NCBI GenBank assembly: GCA_017428925.1
Contig: JAFRPY010000003.1
Span: 1 to 39,456 of the forward strand
Direction: 5' to 3'
Source: Prevotella sp.
GTDB taxonomy: Bacteria > Bacteroidota > Bacteroidia > Bacteroidales > Bacteroidaceae
Length of the DNA stretch: 39,456 bases
Every line of letters starts with the position of its first letter. Position 1 is the first letter of the stretch. The notes below the pieces were generated by a model, which did no database searches, was not told the origin of the DNA, and saw only the letters and a list, made by a program, of their open reading frames with translations. Positions 25,096-32,788 of this stretch are shown in pieces. The translations under genes and the position numbers were made by a program.

Positions 25096-25869
25096 ATGAA
25101 CTTAAAGCAAGCAATAGCAGAAAGCATAGAGAATTCAGGAGTCGCCATACTTCCTCCGATGGATGTAAAAGACTCTATGGAGTTGCTTATAGAGAATGGC
25201 ATAAAAGCAAAGACGAGCATTCTTGACCCGTGGTATAATAAGGGTATTGGTGGAGTATTGCCAGATGCCGAGTATGATGAATTTATACGAACACTTCTCA
25301 ATCAGAGTGCAATAATGAGTGATATTCTTTATTTGTGGGGATTCCCAGAAGTCATAGGCCCATACGTTCGTTTTGCTCCTGACAAATTCAAAATGACGGC
25401 ATGGCTTACATGGTTTTATAAAAATTGTCCGTCTGTTATTCGTGGATGGAGATCGAGCCAAAACGCATGTATACAATTCACAAAAGAAGGAGCCTGCTTG
25501 CATCCAGAGAACTTTCTCAATCCAGAGCAGGAACTTAGGTTTGATGAGGGCAAGATGCGTTTTATTCCTGGCCCGACAAGTGTGATAGAAGCCCCGCTAA
25601 TAGTAGGATTTGTGGGCAAGAATGAACGTACTGGCCATCCTTCACAAAAACCGGAAGCCGTATTTGAGCGAATCATATTAATGAGTACAAAGAAAGGTGA
25701 TACTATCATTGACCTGATGGCTGGTTCTGGAACTACTGGCAGCGTTGCAAAAAAGCATCGCCGTTCAGCTATATTATGTGATAGTAACGAGGAATATATT
25801 GAAATGATGGAACAAAGACTCCGCCAAAAACGAGTTGACATTAACGAGGGGGCTGATTTTGCTGTATAG
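25096..25869 (+). CDS. DNA methyltransferase, beta class (probably N6-adenine)
   Basis: 257 residues. The catalytic motif IV is DPWY (Asp44-Tyr47), a variant of DPPY, and comes before the SAM-binding motif DLMAGSGTTG (206-215), giving the beta-class order. Motif X is GHPSQKPEAVF (180-190), and LCDSNEEYIEMMEQRL follows motif I as usual. Asp in motif IV suggests N6-adenine, but N4-cytosine cannot be excluded. The central ~90 residues would read the target. It is complete and directly follows the putative endonuclease, so the pair is a credible type II restriction-modification system. Confidence 0.85.
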   Translation: MNLKQAIAESIENSGVAILPPMDVKDSMELLIENGIKAKTSILDPWYNKGIGGVLPDAEYDEFIRTLLNQSAIMSDILYLWGFPEVIGPYVRFAPDKFKMTAWLTWFYKNCPSVIRGWRSSQNACIQFTKEGACLHPENFLNPEQELRFDEGKMRFIPGPTSVIEAPLIVGFVGKNERTGHPSQKPEAVFERIILMSTKKGDTIIDLMAGSGTTGSVAKKHRRSAILCDSNEEYIEMMEQRLRQKRVDINEGADFAV

Positions 25870-26160
25870 CATGACAACACCATGAGTTCGACATATGTAA
25901 TCAAGAGGAAACAGTCGCCTACACGAAGGATAAACGATATGACGTATATCCCGTTCTATGGATAGGACTTTTATTTGCAGGCTAAATCCAAAATAGTTTC
26001 AAATTGTTGATTATCAACGAGTTTCTTTTTGCAACAATAATCCAAGTAGTAATAATTACCCATGTGGTTTTCTGGTTATTTTACAAGAATGATAAATATT
26101 GCAAACTCCTCCTAATGCGTTAATTCTCCAAAAATCGACTGATAATTCAGCTATTATTTG
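25870..26160. other. AT-rich non-coding stretch downstream of the methyltransferase
   Basis: No gene of usual size is present. One frame is open without a start codon from about 25880 to 25985 (E-E-T-V-A-Y-T-K-D-K-R-Y-D-V-Y-P then LWIGLLFAG) and could be the tail of a decayed gene of the old restriction locus; I cannot assign it. A 27-codon ORF from ATG 25882 overlaps it and is not credible. Confidence 0.35.
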
Positions 26161-26168
26161 TATCTTTG
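26161..26168 (+). promoter_or_regulatory. -7 box of the Lys/Ala-rich protein gene
   Basis: TATCTTTG lies 39 bp before the ATG at 26208. The -33 region is weak. It probably also drives the GH2 gene that follows after 3 bp. Confidence 0.45.
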
Positions 26169-26207
26169 TCCCCGATTACATCTGTTAAACTCATAAACTC
26201 AAAAAAT

Positions 26208-26831
26208 ATGAAGAAACTGCTCTTACTGATTCTTTTGGTGGGCATCGCTGCCGTGATGGTATTCACCAAGCCCGACAAGAAAGCCCATAAAGAGGCCATG
26301 ATGAAAGCCGTAAAAGAATATGTTGAGGAAGAGGCCGAGGAGCGCGGCATGGGTAGCGGAATAATCTCCGACTTAGGAAAAGGACTTGTGAAGACCGCTA
26401 TCTCTACGGCCTTCGACCTGAAGCTGCAACTCGAGGACTATTTCCTGTTCAACACCACGTACGTCCACCTGAAAGGCAAGGACAAGACGCTCTCGGTGGG
26501 ACTCTTCGGGAAAGTCTTCACCTTCGATAAGGACATGCTCCGCGAAGCGCTTGAAAAGGGTGACGAACTGGACCCCAGGAAACTGCTGAAGGAAGAAAAG
26601 AAAGCTTACAAAGAGGCCAAGAAGGCTGAGAAGGCTGCACAAAAGGAAGCTAAGAAGAGAGCCCGCGAGGCTGAAAAAGAAGCCAAGAAAGCTGCCCGTA
26701 AAGCTGAAAAGGAAGCTAAAAAGGCAGCCAAAGAAGCTGAAAAAGCCGCCAAAAAAGCTGAGAAAGAAGCAAAGAAAGCCGCACGAGAAGCCGAGAAAGA
26801 GGCCAAGCGAAAGGCAAAGGAAATAAACTAA
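26208..26831 (+). CDS. Membrane-anchored protein with Lys/Ala/Glu-rich helical tail
   Basis: 207 residues from ATG 26208. The N-terminus is a signal anchor (LLLLILLVGIAAVMVFT) followed by a folded ~100-residue part that resembles DUF4359-type proteins (SVGLFGKVFTFDKDMLREAL). From about residue 125 to the end the protein is a continuous charged helix of EAEKEAKKAAR-type units of about 11 residues, likely a single alpha helix or coiled coil reaching into the periplasm. The gene ends 3 bp before the GH2 start. A partial copy of the tail occurs downstream of GH2 (29342-29512). Function unknown. Confidence 0.75.
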   Translation: MKKLLLLILLVGIAAVMVFTKPDKKAHKEAMMKAVKEYVEEEAEERGMGSGIISDLGKGLVKTAISTAFDLKLQLEDYFLFNTTYVHLKGKDKTLSVGLFGKVFTFDKDMLREALEKGDELDPRKLLKEEKKAYKEAKKAEKAAQKEAKKRAREAEKEAKKAARKAEKEAKKAAKEAEKAAKKAEKEAKKAAREAEKEAKRKAKEIN

Positions 26832-26834
26832 CTC

Positions 26835-29285
26835 ATGAAAACCATTAACCTAAAGTATGTCGTGGCGCTTATGGCGCTGCTTTTCCCTGTTGCCGTTCAG
26901 GCACAGTCGGTGCGTGAGACCATCCGTATGAATGAAGGCTGGAAATTTGCTTTCGGCCATGCCGCTGATGCAGCCAAGGACTTTGGCTGTGCGACGGAGT
27001 ATTTCAACTATCTCACCAAAGCCAATTCCATTCACAACGAAGGCCCTTACAGCAAGAAGTTTGACGACACCCAATGGCAGGACATCCAGCTGCCTCACGA
27101 CTGGGTGACCACCCTCGGATTCGATGACAAGGCCAGCCATTCCCACGGCTACAAGACGGTGGGCTATCGCTATCCCGAGCATAGCGTGGGATGGTACCGC
27201 AAGCAGTTCAGTATCCCCAAGGAAGACCTTGGCAAGCACATCATACTCCGCTTCGACGGTATCTTCCGTAATGCCACCGTTTGGTTCAACGGCTTTTATA
27301 TGGGCACAGAGCCCAGCGGCTATGCCACACAGGTGTTCGATGTGACCGACTATGTGAACTATGGCGGCGACAATCTGATTTGCGTGCGGGCAGACGCTTC
27401 ACTCGAAGAGGGATGGTTCTACGAGGGTGCTGGTATATACCGTGATGTGTGGTTGGAGAAGTCGGCCTTGCAACATGTGGCTCCTTTCGGCACCTTCGTC
27501 TATGCAGAATTGCAGCCCCCTTATCAGTCTGCCCGTATCCATGTGGAAACAGAAGTGGCTAACAGCGCCCTGACGGCAGCAAACCTGGAAATTCGTCATC
27601 AGTTGCTGGATGCACAGGGGCAGGAAGTGGCTCAGACATCGGCTCAAAGTATTTCGCTGCAGGCTAAGCAGACAGGCAAAAATCATCAAGCGATGACTCT
27701 TCAGAATCCTAACCTTTGGAGTCCTGACTGCCCCTATTTGTATAAAATGGTCACCACGGTGAGCGCGGAAGGGAAGGTCGTCGACCAATACACAACCACC
27801 ACAGGCATTCGCGATATCGCCTTTGATGCCAATCGCGGTTTTCTGCTCAACGGCCAGCCGCTGAAACTGAAGGGTGTGAACATGCACCAGGATCATGCCG
27901 GAGTGGGCGCAGCCATCCCCGAAGCCTTATGGGAATGGCGAATCCGACAGTTGAAGTCGTTCGGTTGCAACGCCTACCGCTCGTCTCACAATCCGATGAC
28001 GCCCGCCTTGCTTGATATCTGCGACCGTGAGGGAATACTGGTCATCGACGAGAACCGCCTGATGGGCATCAACGATGAACACCTTCGTCTTTTAGAACGG
28101 ATGATCAAGAGAGACCGCAATCATCCCAGCATCATCCTCTGGAGTGACGGCAACGAAGAGTGGGGACTCGAAAACAACGAGCAAGGTGTGCGTGTGGCGG
28201 CATCCATGCGGACTTTCACCCATCTGATGGATCCCACGCGCCCCTCCACGGTGGCCAATGCCGGAGGCTCGCAACTCATCAAGTCGCTCGATGTGGTGGG
28301 TTATAACTATATTGTGCAGAACGACGTGGAAAACCGTCGCCGTGAGCATCCCGAGTGGAAGATTGTGGGAACCGAAGAAACCACAGGTTGCGGCACCCGT
28401 GGCATCTACTTCAACAATTCGCAACAGACAGGCCAAATGCCTTCCATGAACTATCGTCAGTCACCCAACAACAAGCATCCCTACGAAAACGTCATCGAGC
28501 GCGGCTGGAAGTTCTATGCCGACCACGACTGGGCTTCAGGCATTTTCTATTGGACTGGTTTCGACTACCGGGGCGAGCCTAACCCCCTGAAATATCCCGC
28601 CGTCATCTCCGAGTTCGGCATTCTCGACTATTGCGGATTCTGGAAAGACGAAGCCTGGTATCTGAAATCGTGGTGGACCGATGAACCCACCCTCCATATC
28701 TTCCCACATTGGAACCTGCGGGGACACGAGGGAGAACCCGTCGAGGTTTGGGCCTACAGCAACTGCGACGAAGTGGAACTTTCAGTCAACGGCCGGTCGT
28801 TGGGCCGCAAGGCGATGCCCCGCAACGGCCATCTGAAATGGGAGGCCGTCTATCAGCCAGGAAACCTTAAGGCCGTGGGCTACAAGAATGGCAAGAAACT
28901 GCTCACCCAGACCATAGAGACCACCGGAAAGGCTGCCCGTCTGCAACTCACAGCCGACCGCCGGAAGATAAAGGCCGACGGACGCGACGTGAGTGTCGTC
29001 ACCGTCAGTCTCCTTGACACCAAGGGCAGAGTGGTACCCGATGCCTGTCCGACGCTGACGCTCCGTCTGCAGGGCGAAGGTCATATTCTCGGTGTGGGCA
29101 ACGGCAATCCGTCGTGGTTAGGCAGCGACCATCCCGTCAGCGGCGACTGTCATGAATTCCAGGTCACAGCCTTCAACGGCTATGCCCAGGTGTTGGTACA
29201 AAGCATCAAGACGGCAGGCCAACTGTCACTGGAATGCTCCTCAGAAGGTTTGAAACCAGCCGTCGTGCATTTGGAAACCTTGTGA
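26835..29285 (+). CDS. Secreted GH2 beta-galactosidase-like glycosidase
   Basis: 816 residues with a signal peptide ending near PVAVQAQ. Family GH2 layout: N-terminal jelly roll (LPHDW, GWYRKQF, DGIFRNATVWFNG, EEGWFYEGAGIYRDVWLE), an Ig-like domain, then the TIM barrel with KLKGVNMHQDHAGVGAAIP and AYRSSHNP. The acid/base is Glu441 in SDGNEEWG and the nucleophile is probably Glu514 in VGTEETTG. The C-terminal ~200 residues (VEVWAYSNCDEVELSVNG..., then an invasin-like module) fit the DUF4982-type appendages of this GH2 group. It probably removes beta-linked galactose or a related sugar from plant or host glycans in the periplasm. It is flanked by direct repeats of the preceding gene's tail. Confidence 0.88.
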   Translation: MKTINLKYVVALMALLFPVAVQAQSVRETIRMNEGWKFAFGHAADAAKDFGCATEYFNYLTKANSIHNEGPYSKKFDDTQWQDIQLPHDWVTTLGFDDKASHSHGYKTVGYRYPEHSVGWYRKQFSIPKEDLGKHIILRFDGIFRNATVWFNGFYMGTEPSGYATQVFDVTDYVNYGGDNLICVRADASLEEGWFYEGAGIYRDVWLEKSALQHVAPFGTFVYAELQPPYQSARIHVETEVANSALTAANLEIRHQLLDAQGQEVAQTSAQSISLQAKQTGKNHQAMTLQNPNLWSPDCPYLYKMVTTVSAEGKVVDQYTTTTGIRDIAFDANRGFLLNGQPLKLKGVNMHQDHAGVGAAIPEALWEWRIRQLKSFGCNAYRSSHNPMTPALLDICDREGILVIDENRLMGINDEHLRLLERMIKRDRNHPSIILWSDGNEEWGLENNEQGVRVAASMRTFTHLMDPTRPSTVANAGGSQLIKSLDVVGYNYIVQNDVENRRREHPEWKIVGTEETTGCGTRGIYFNNSQQTGQMPSMNYRQSPNNKHPYENVIERGWKFYADHDWASGIFYWTGFDYRGEPNPLKYPAVISEFGILDYCGFWKDEAWYLKSWWTDEPTLHIFPHWNLRGHEGEPVEVWAYSNCDEVELSVNGRSLGRKAMPRNGHLKWEAVYQPGNLKAVGYKNGKKLLTQTIETTGKAARLQLTADRRKIKADGRDVSVVTVSLLDTKGRVVPDACPTLTLRLQGEGHILGVGNGNPSWLGSDHPVSGDCHEFQVTAFNGYAQVLVQSIKTAGQLSLECSSEGLKPAVVHLETL

Positions 29286-29341
29286 ACATGGGACGGTGAT
29301 ATGCACCCCAAAGTTGGACAGATTAACGTTCACACTGCCTT

Positions 29342-29512
29342 AAGAAACGCGAGGCTGAAAAAGAGGCCAAGAAAGCTGCCCGTAAAGCTGAAAAGGAAGC
29401 TAAACGAAAAGCCAAAGAAGCCGAAAAAGCCGCAAAAAAGGCTGAGAAAGAAGCAAAAAAGGCCGAAAAAGAAGCAAAGAAGGCCGCACGAAAGGCCGAG
29501 AAAAATTCATAA
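29342..29512 (+). pseudogene. Orphan copy of the Lys/Ala-rich tail
   Basis: Fifty-six sense codons (KKREAEKEAKKAARKAEKEAKRKAKEAEK..., ending AEKNS) without a start codon in this frame. Positions 29348-29404 match 26664-26720 with one difference in 57 bases, and similarity continues more loosely to the end. A +1-shifted ORF through the same bases gives an implausible Arg/Lys/Pro protein. It is a 3' fragment duplicated or left behind when GH2 came to lie between the two copies. Confidence 0.8.
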
Positions 29513-29541
29513 ACCAACTCGTGGAAAGCTGTTCAGGTTCG

Positions 29542-30738
29542 CTATAGCGCGAATTCAGCAGTAAGGCCCCATTTCATCATATTACCACCACTGGCCTTGT
29601 CCAGCGACTTGTAGAAGTCAGCATGCAGTCTGGCATAATGCTTGCCTACGGCCATTTGAGCGCCGGCACCGAGATATAATCCATAGTGAACGGTCTGGTC
29701 CCAGGTCAAATCCACGATCTGTTTATTCATGTAGGTCCTGGTTTCCCTGTTTCCCCAGTGCAATTGGTAGAATCCTCCAGCGCGAACAAGCGGCGAAATC
29801 TTCCCCCTGCCAAAGCACTTGACCATACCTAAAGTGAAAGTTGCCCTACTCCTTTCGTATGTGGTATGCGAAGGTTCGTGACCTCCGCGAACCATGGTGT
29901 CGTGTTCGAATTTTGCTTTGGGAGAATAGGCAGCGCTAATCTCCACACTGCCGCCCTTCATCATCCGTTCAATATCCACCTCTACTCCAACACCCACGTC
30001 AAGTGTACACCCATGATAGTTCTCGTCGGGCAGGTCCTGGTTTACCGTCCTTTCCTTTGAATAGTATGCAAAATCAGCAAATACCTTGAAGTGAGCCTTC
30101 ATCCTGTCGGATTCCTCACGGTATTCGTACACCATACACGAGCTTCCATCCGTACATACGTCACGGTGATAGTCGCGCACAACATTTACAAGCTTTTTCC
30201 TCGACATGTATTTGTCGTTCATGTCCTGACAGGCTTTCCACGAGTCTTTCAGCAGATACTTCACCTTTCCGTATTGTTCCTTCATCTCTTCCCGATTACC
30301 CTTTTCATCATGAAAAGACGACGACGACAAAAACTGCCTGTTCGTAAGCAGTGCCATCTCGCCATCATCACGCTCAAAGAAAAAGTATTCGTCGTAATCG
30401 TCGGCAACACAGTATAGGTTCATCTTGCCCTGAACCATAAACTCGGCAAAGTATAACTTTGATTCTCCATAGAGATCAAGAAGGCGAGTAACAAAATATT
30501 TTCCGTTATTGTCGAACCTGAATCCCTCAATGTCGCCAGGTTTATATGTCTTACCCTCCTTTTCGCCGTTAGCCCAAAACGTGCACTGTTTCGACAGTTT
30601 CTCGTTGGTGCGGAAGTCAAGGATACCCCTTACCGTGTCACCGTTGTTGGTGATGATAAATCCCGGTTTGGGGTTTGTCTGTGCCATTGTCACTGCCTGC
30701 GAAATCGCCAGCATGACGAACATAATCATCTTTTTCAT
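29542..30738 (-). CDS. Secreted protein with C-terminal outer-membrane barrel
   Basis: 398 residues with a signal peptide ending at VTMAQ. The N-terminal ~180 residues begin PGFIITNNGDTVRGILDFR and continue with YKPGDIEGFRF, a pattern seen in Bacteroidetes surface proteins. The C-terminal half (from about VFADFAYYS) alternates like a beta-barrel and ends GLTAEFAL. No catalytic residues are recognisable. A good promoter (30867-30898) lies about 130 bp upstream. Confidence 0.65.
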   Translation of the reverse strand: MKKMIMFVMLAISQAVTMAQTNPKPGFIITNNGDTVRGILDFRTNEKLSKQCTFWANGEKEGKTYKPGDIEGFRFDNNGKYFVTRLLDLYGESKLYFAEFMVQGKMNLYCVADDYDEYFFFERDDGEMALLTNRQFLSSSSFHDEKGNREEMKEQYGKVKYLLKDSWKACQDMNDKYMSRKKLVNVVRDYHRDVCTDGSSCMVYEYREESDRMKAHFKVFADFAYYSKERTVNQDLPDENYHGCTLDVGVGVEVDIERMMKGGSVEISAAYSPKAKFEHDTMVRGGHEPSHTTYERSRATFTLGMVKCFGRGKISPLVRAGGFYQLHWGNRETRTYMNKQIVDLTWDQTVHYGLYLGAGAQMAVGKHYARLHADFYKSLDKASGGNMMKWGLTAEFAL

Positions 30739-30866
30739 CGTTAATCCAAAATCCGCAGCAAAACAATTCGTATTCTTGTCAATATCTTATCTATCTTTGT
30801 GCAGGTCAACATTTTGCACGTCTTTGTGCTGCGTAGTCAAAAAACGTCAAAACATCAAACGGCCTG

Positions 30867-30898
30867 CAAAAGTACAAATAAAATGATTAACAGCCAAA
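30867..30898 (-). promoter_or_regulatory. Promoter of the 29542-30738 gene
   Basis: On the minus strand, TTTG (30898-30895), 20 bp, and TACTTTTG (30874-30867) fit the consensus. The leader would be about 120 nt. Confidence 0.65.
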
Positions 30899-30920
30899 TA
30901 ATTTGCGCTATATAATAAGA

Positions 30921-30958
30921 AAGAGGAGAGAGAAAGTTTAGAGAAAGAGGAGAGAGGA
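30921..30958. repeat. Purine-rich AGAGGAGAGA repeat tract
   Basis: A low-complexity tract of GAGAGAAAG/TTTAGAGA/GAGGAGAGAGG units lies directly beside repeat element B. Its complement resembles the CT-rich tract at 39423-39456. Confidence 0.65.
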
Positions 30959-30961
30959 CAT

Positions 30962-31346
30962 GTCAAGTAAATTCTGAATTTTTGGGGGTAAAACTCGCGT
31001 TTTCGTCACGAAACGCCCAACGGGGCGCAAATACGCGAATTTTGAGCATTTTTCGCGTAAATCGTTGACAATGAGTAGGTTCCTGGGGATTTAAGGGTTT
31101 CAACGAGATGTTAACAAACCTAAATCCTTATTTTTTGCTGAAATTTTTCCATGAATTCCTTATCTTTTGCTCTTCAATTCCGTATCTTTTGCTCACCAAT
31201 TCCGTATCTTTTGCTCATCAATTCCTTATCTTTTGCTCGGCGGAAGGAAAAAATCGGCCGAAAATTCGCAGATTTTCCATTCCAAAATGCAATTTTTATG
31301 TTTTTCAGCAGGTCAAATTTTCCAGATTGCAAAAACCCGTTGTCAG
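30962..31346 (-). repeat. ~400-bp non-coding repeat element, copy B
   Basis: Reverse-complement copy of the element at 11534-11929, about 10 bp shorter. It has the same parts in the same order: CTGACAACGGG start (31346 side), left block, four 22-bp units (31151-31238), TTTGTTAACA, and the terminal hairpin with TTTGCGCCCC and GCGTTTCGTGAC. Differences are scattered point changes, most of them in the middle. It starts 31 bp after the terminator of the 31480-32154 gene, in that gene's transcription direction. With its flanks it makes up the 30739-31479 gap, which holds no gene. Confidence 0.85.
31151..31238 (-). repeat. Four 22-bp direct repeats in copy B
   Basis: Contiguous units 31151-31172, 31173-31194, 31195-31216 and 31217-31238 (TATCTTTTGCTC core on the plus strand), the same number and phase as in copy A. 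Confidence 0.92.
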
Positions 31347-31377
31347 GATTTTTTCTATTTTGGATCCCTTAAAACAA

Positions 31378-31406
31378 GTGCGCCGACAGGATATCTGCCG
31401 GCGCAC
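31378..31406 (-). terminator. Terminator of the 31480-32154 barrel gene
   Basis: GTGCGCCG (31378-31385) and CGGCGCAC (31399-31406) form a stable stem, extended by CAG/CTG; on the minus strand TTGTTTT follows. Repeat element B begins just beyond it. Confidence 0.7.
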
Positions 31407-31479
31407 CGTCTTAAATAAGGCTTTAACTTAGATAAAATTAGATTAGAATTTGAATATGTATAAAAAAGATGGTTCTGGC

Positions 31480-32154
31480 TTAGAGCTTGAACTTATAACC
31501 TACGGTCAGCGTGCAGGTGTGGCTCTGGCTGCTCTCGTTGCCGAAGAGTTGCTCTTTGTTGACCTTGGTCAGACCGATGTTGTAGCGGAAGTCGATGACG
31601 ATGGGCACCTTGAACTCGTAGGAGATACCTACGGGGATGGCCACGTCGAACTTGTTCATCTTGTCCTTGCACGACTCGTCGAGCTCGGTCTTTTGGGTGA
31701 TGTTGCCTTCGCTCTTCTCGGCCGTCCACTTCGTCTTGGCGTCCAACAGGAAACCGAACTGCACACCCGTCTTCAGGGCGAGGCCCTTGCAGAGGTAGAC
31801 GTTGGCCACTACGGGAACGGTCAGATAGCTCGTCTCGACCTTCATGTCCTTGTACTTGATACCGTTCTCGGTGACTTCCTTCCAGGCCGTTCCTGCCTGC
31901 ATGAAGTTCACGCCTGCGGCGACGCTCAGTCTCTTTGCCATCTGGTACTCGAATTCCGCACCAATTATGCCGCCACCGTTGGCATCCTTGTCAAGCTTGC
32001 TGCTGAGAGTTGAGATAGGAGCCTTGTCGGCGTGGATAATCATACCTGCCGATCCGCCGATGTGCGGCTGGATGGTCAATGTTCCCGGCTCGGCCTGGGC
32101 GTTAGCACTAAGGGTTGCTACAAACAGTGTTGCGATCAAAAATAACTTTTTCAT
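31480..32154 (-). CDS. Outer-membrane beta-barrel (porin-family) protein
   Basis: 224 residues with a signal peptide ending at SANAQ. The mature protein is a small barrel of the OMP_b-brl type: repeated amphipathic strands (KRLSVAAGVNFMQAG, LTVPVVANVYLCKGLALKTGVQFGFLL, DVAIPVGISYEFKVPIVIDFRYNIGL) and a last strand CTLTVGYKFKL. The order of strands resembles the PorT-like group. The function is unknown. A hairpin terminator lies 75-100 bp past the stop. Confidence 0.78.
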   Translation of the reverse strand: MKKLFLIATLFVATLSANAQAEPGTLTIQPHIGGSAGMIIHADKAPISTLSSKLDKDANGGGIIGAEFEYQMAKRLSVAAGVNFMQAGTAWKEVTENGIKYKDMKVETSYLTVPVVANVYLCKGLALKTGVQFGFLLDAKTKWTAEKSEGNITQKTELDESCKDKMNKFDVAIPVGISYEFKVPIVIDFRYNIGLTKVNKEQLFGNESSQSHTCTLTVGYKFKL

Positions 32155-32218
32155 TTTTCTTATAAATTTAAATTGTTATTACTATTTTCTTTGTTGTCGT
32201 TTTTTTGTTTTGACAGTG

Positions 32219-32226
32219 CAAAGGTA
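32219..32226 (-). promoter_or_regulatory. -7 box of the 31480-32154 gene
   Basis: TACCTTTG on the minus strand, 65 bp before the ATG. The -33 region has no clear TTTG. Confidence 0.45.
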
Positions 32227-32331
32227 AGGCAGAATTTTAATCCGTGAAAGAAAAAAAGGAAATAGTTAACAAAATATATGCGACAAAATGCCGGATTATG
32301 GACAAATCGGCGAAATCGTCCCGAAAACTGT

Positions 32332-32748
32332 CTAAGAACACTCCGGACAGAGTCCTTTCAACACATAGTTCACACTTTGCAGGCTGAATCCATCGGGCAG
32401 TGGAACGGATGGTACCTGTATTTGCTTCAGGCAGAACGTGCGGTGGCAGTGGGTACAATAGAAATGGGTGTGTTCTTCCTCATCGCCCTCATCGTGGTCA
32501 CAGTCTTGATGGCTGACATTGTATTTCAGTGCACCGCTGCCATCATCGACGGCATGGATAAGTCCGTGGAGGAGGAAGAGCGAGAGCGTCCGCGAAATCG
32601 TGCTTTTGTCGATGGTTGGCAGCAATTGCTCCAACCTGGGCAGCGACAACATCTCATCGCCACGGTGCAGCTGCTGAAGGATGAGCAGCCGCGTGGCGGT
32701 GGGTTTGATGTCGTGATGCTCCAGATCGTGGATAAATGACTCGTTCAT
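32332..32748 (-). CDS. Fur-family metal-dependent repressor
   Basis: 138 residues. N-terminal winged helix (HDIKPTATRLLILQQL, then STISRTLSLFLLHGLI) followed by a dimer/metal domain with a His/Asp/Glu-rich HQDCDHDEGDEEEHTHFYC and zinc-type cysteines (CTHCHRTFC, GLCPEC). Such proteins repress iron, zinc or peroxide genes. The histidine-rich segment leans towards Zur/Fur rather than PerR, but this is not certain. It lies 40 bp after the alcohol dehydrogenase gene, the gap being a tandem repeat, so read-through from the sugar operon is possible. Confidence 0.85.
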   Translation of the reverse strand: MNESFIHDLEHHDIKPTATRLLILQQLHRGDEMLSLPRLEQLLPTIDKSTISRTLSLFLLHGLIHAVDDGSGALKYNVSHQDCDHDEGDEEEHTHFYCTHCHRTFCLKQIQVPSVPLPDGFSLQSVNYVLKGLCPECS

Positions 32749-32753
32749 GCTGT

Positions 32754-32785
32754 CAACTCTACACTCTACACTCTCAACTCTACAC
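32754..32785. repeat. CTCTACA 7-mer tandem repeat
   Basis: About four and a half units of CTCTACA/CTCTCAA fill the gap between the alcohol dehydrogenase stop and the Fur-family start. The period is the same as that of the GAGTTTA repeat at 13806. Confidence 0.75.
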
Positions 32786-32788
32786 TAA

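Noticed and set aside
29301-29564. 87-codon Arg/Lys/Pro-rich ORF
   Set aside because: It is a frame-shifted reading of the duplicated Lys/Ala-rich tail; the true frame has no start codon.
30792-30799. TATCTTTG on the plus strand as a promoter
   Set aside because: No TTTG at 19-21 bp upstream and no plus-strand gene or terminator follows; isolated -7 matches are expected by chance.
31108-31431. Small ORFs crossing element B (and the equivalents in element A at 11498-11760)
   Set aside because: Three overlapping frames are open only because the 22-bp repeat shifts frame at each unit; no codon bias, and the frames are not shared in a conserved way between the copies.
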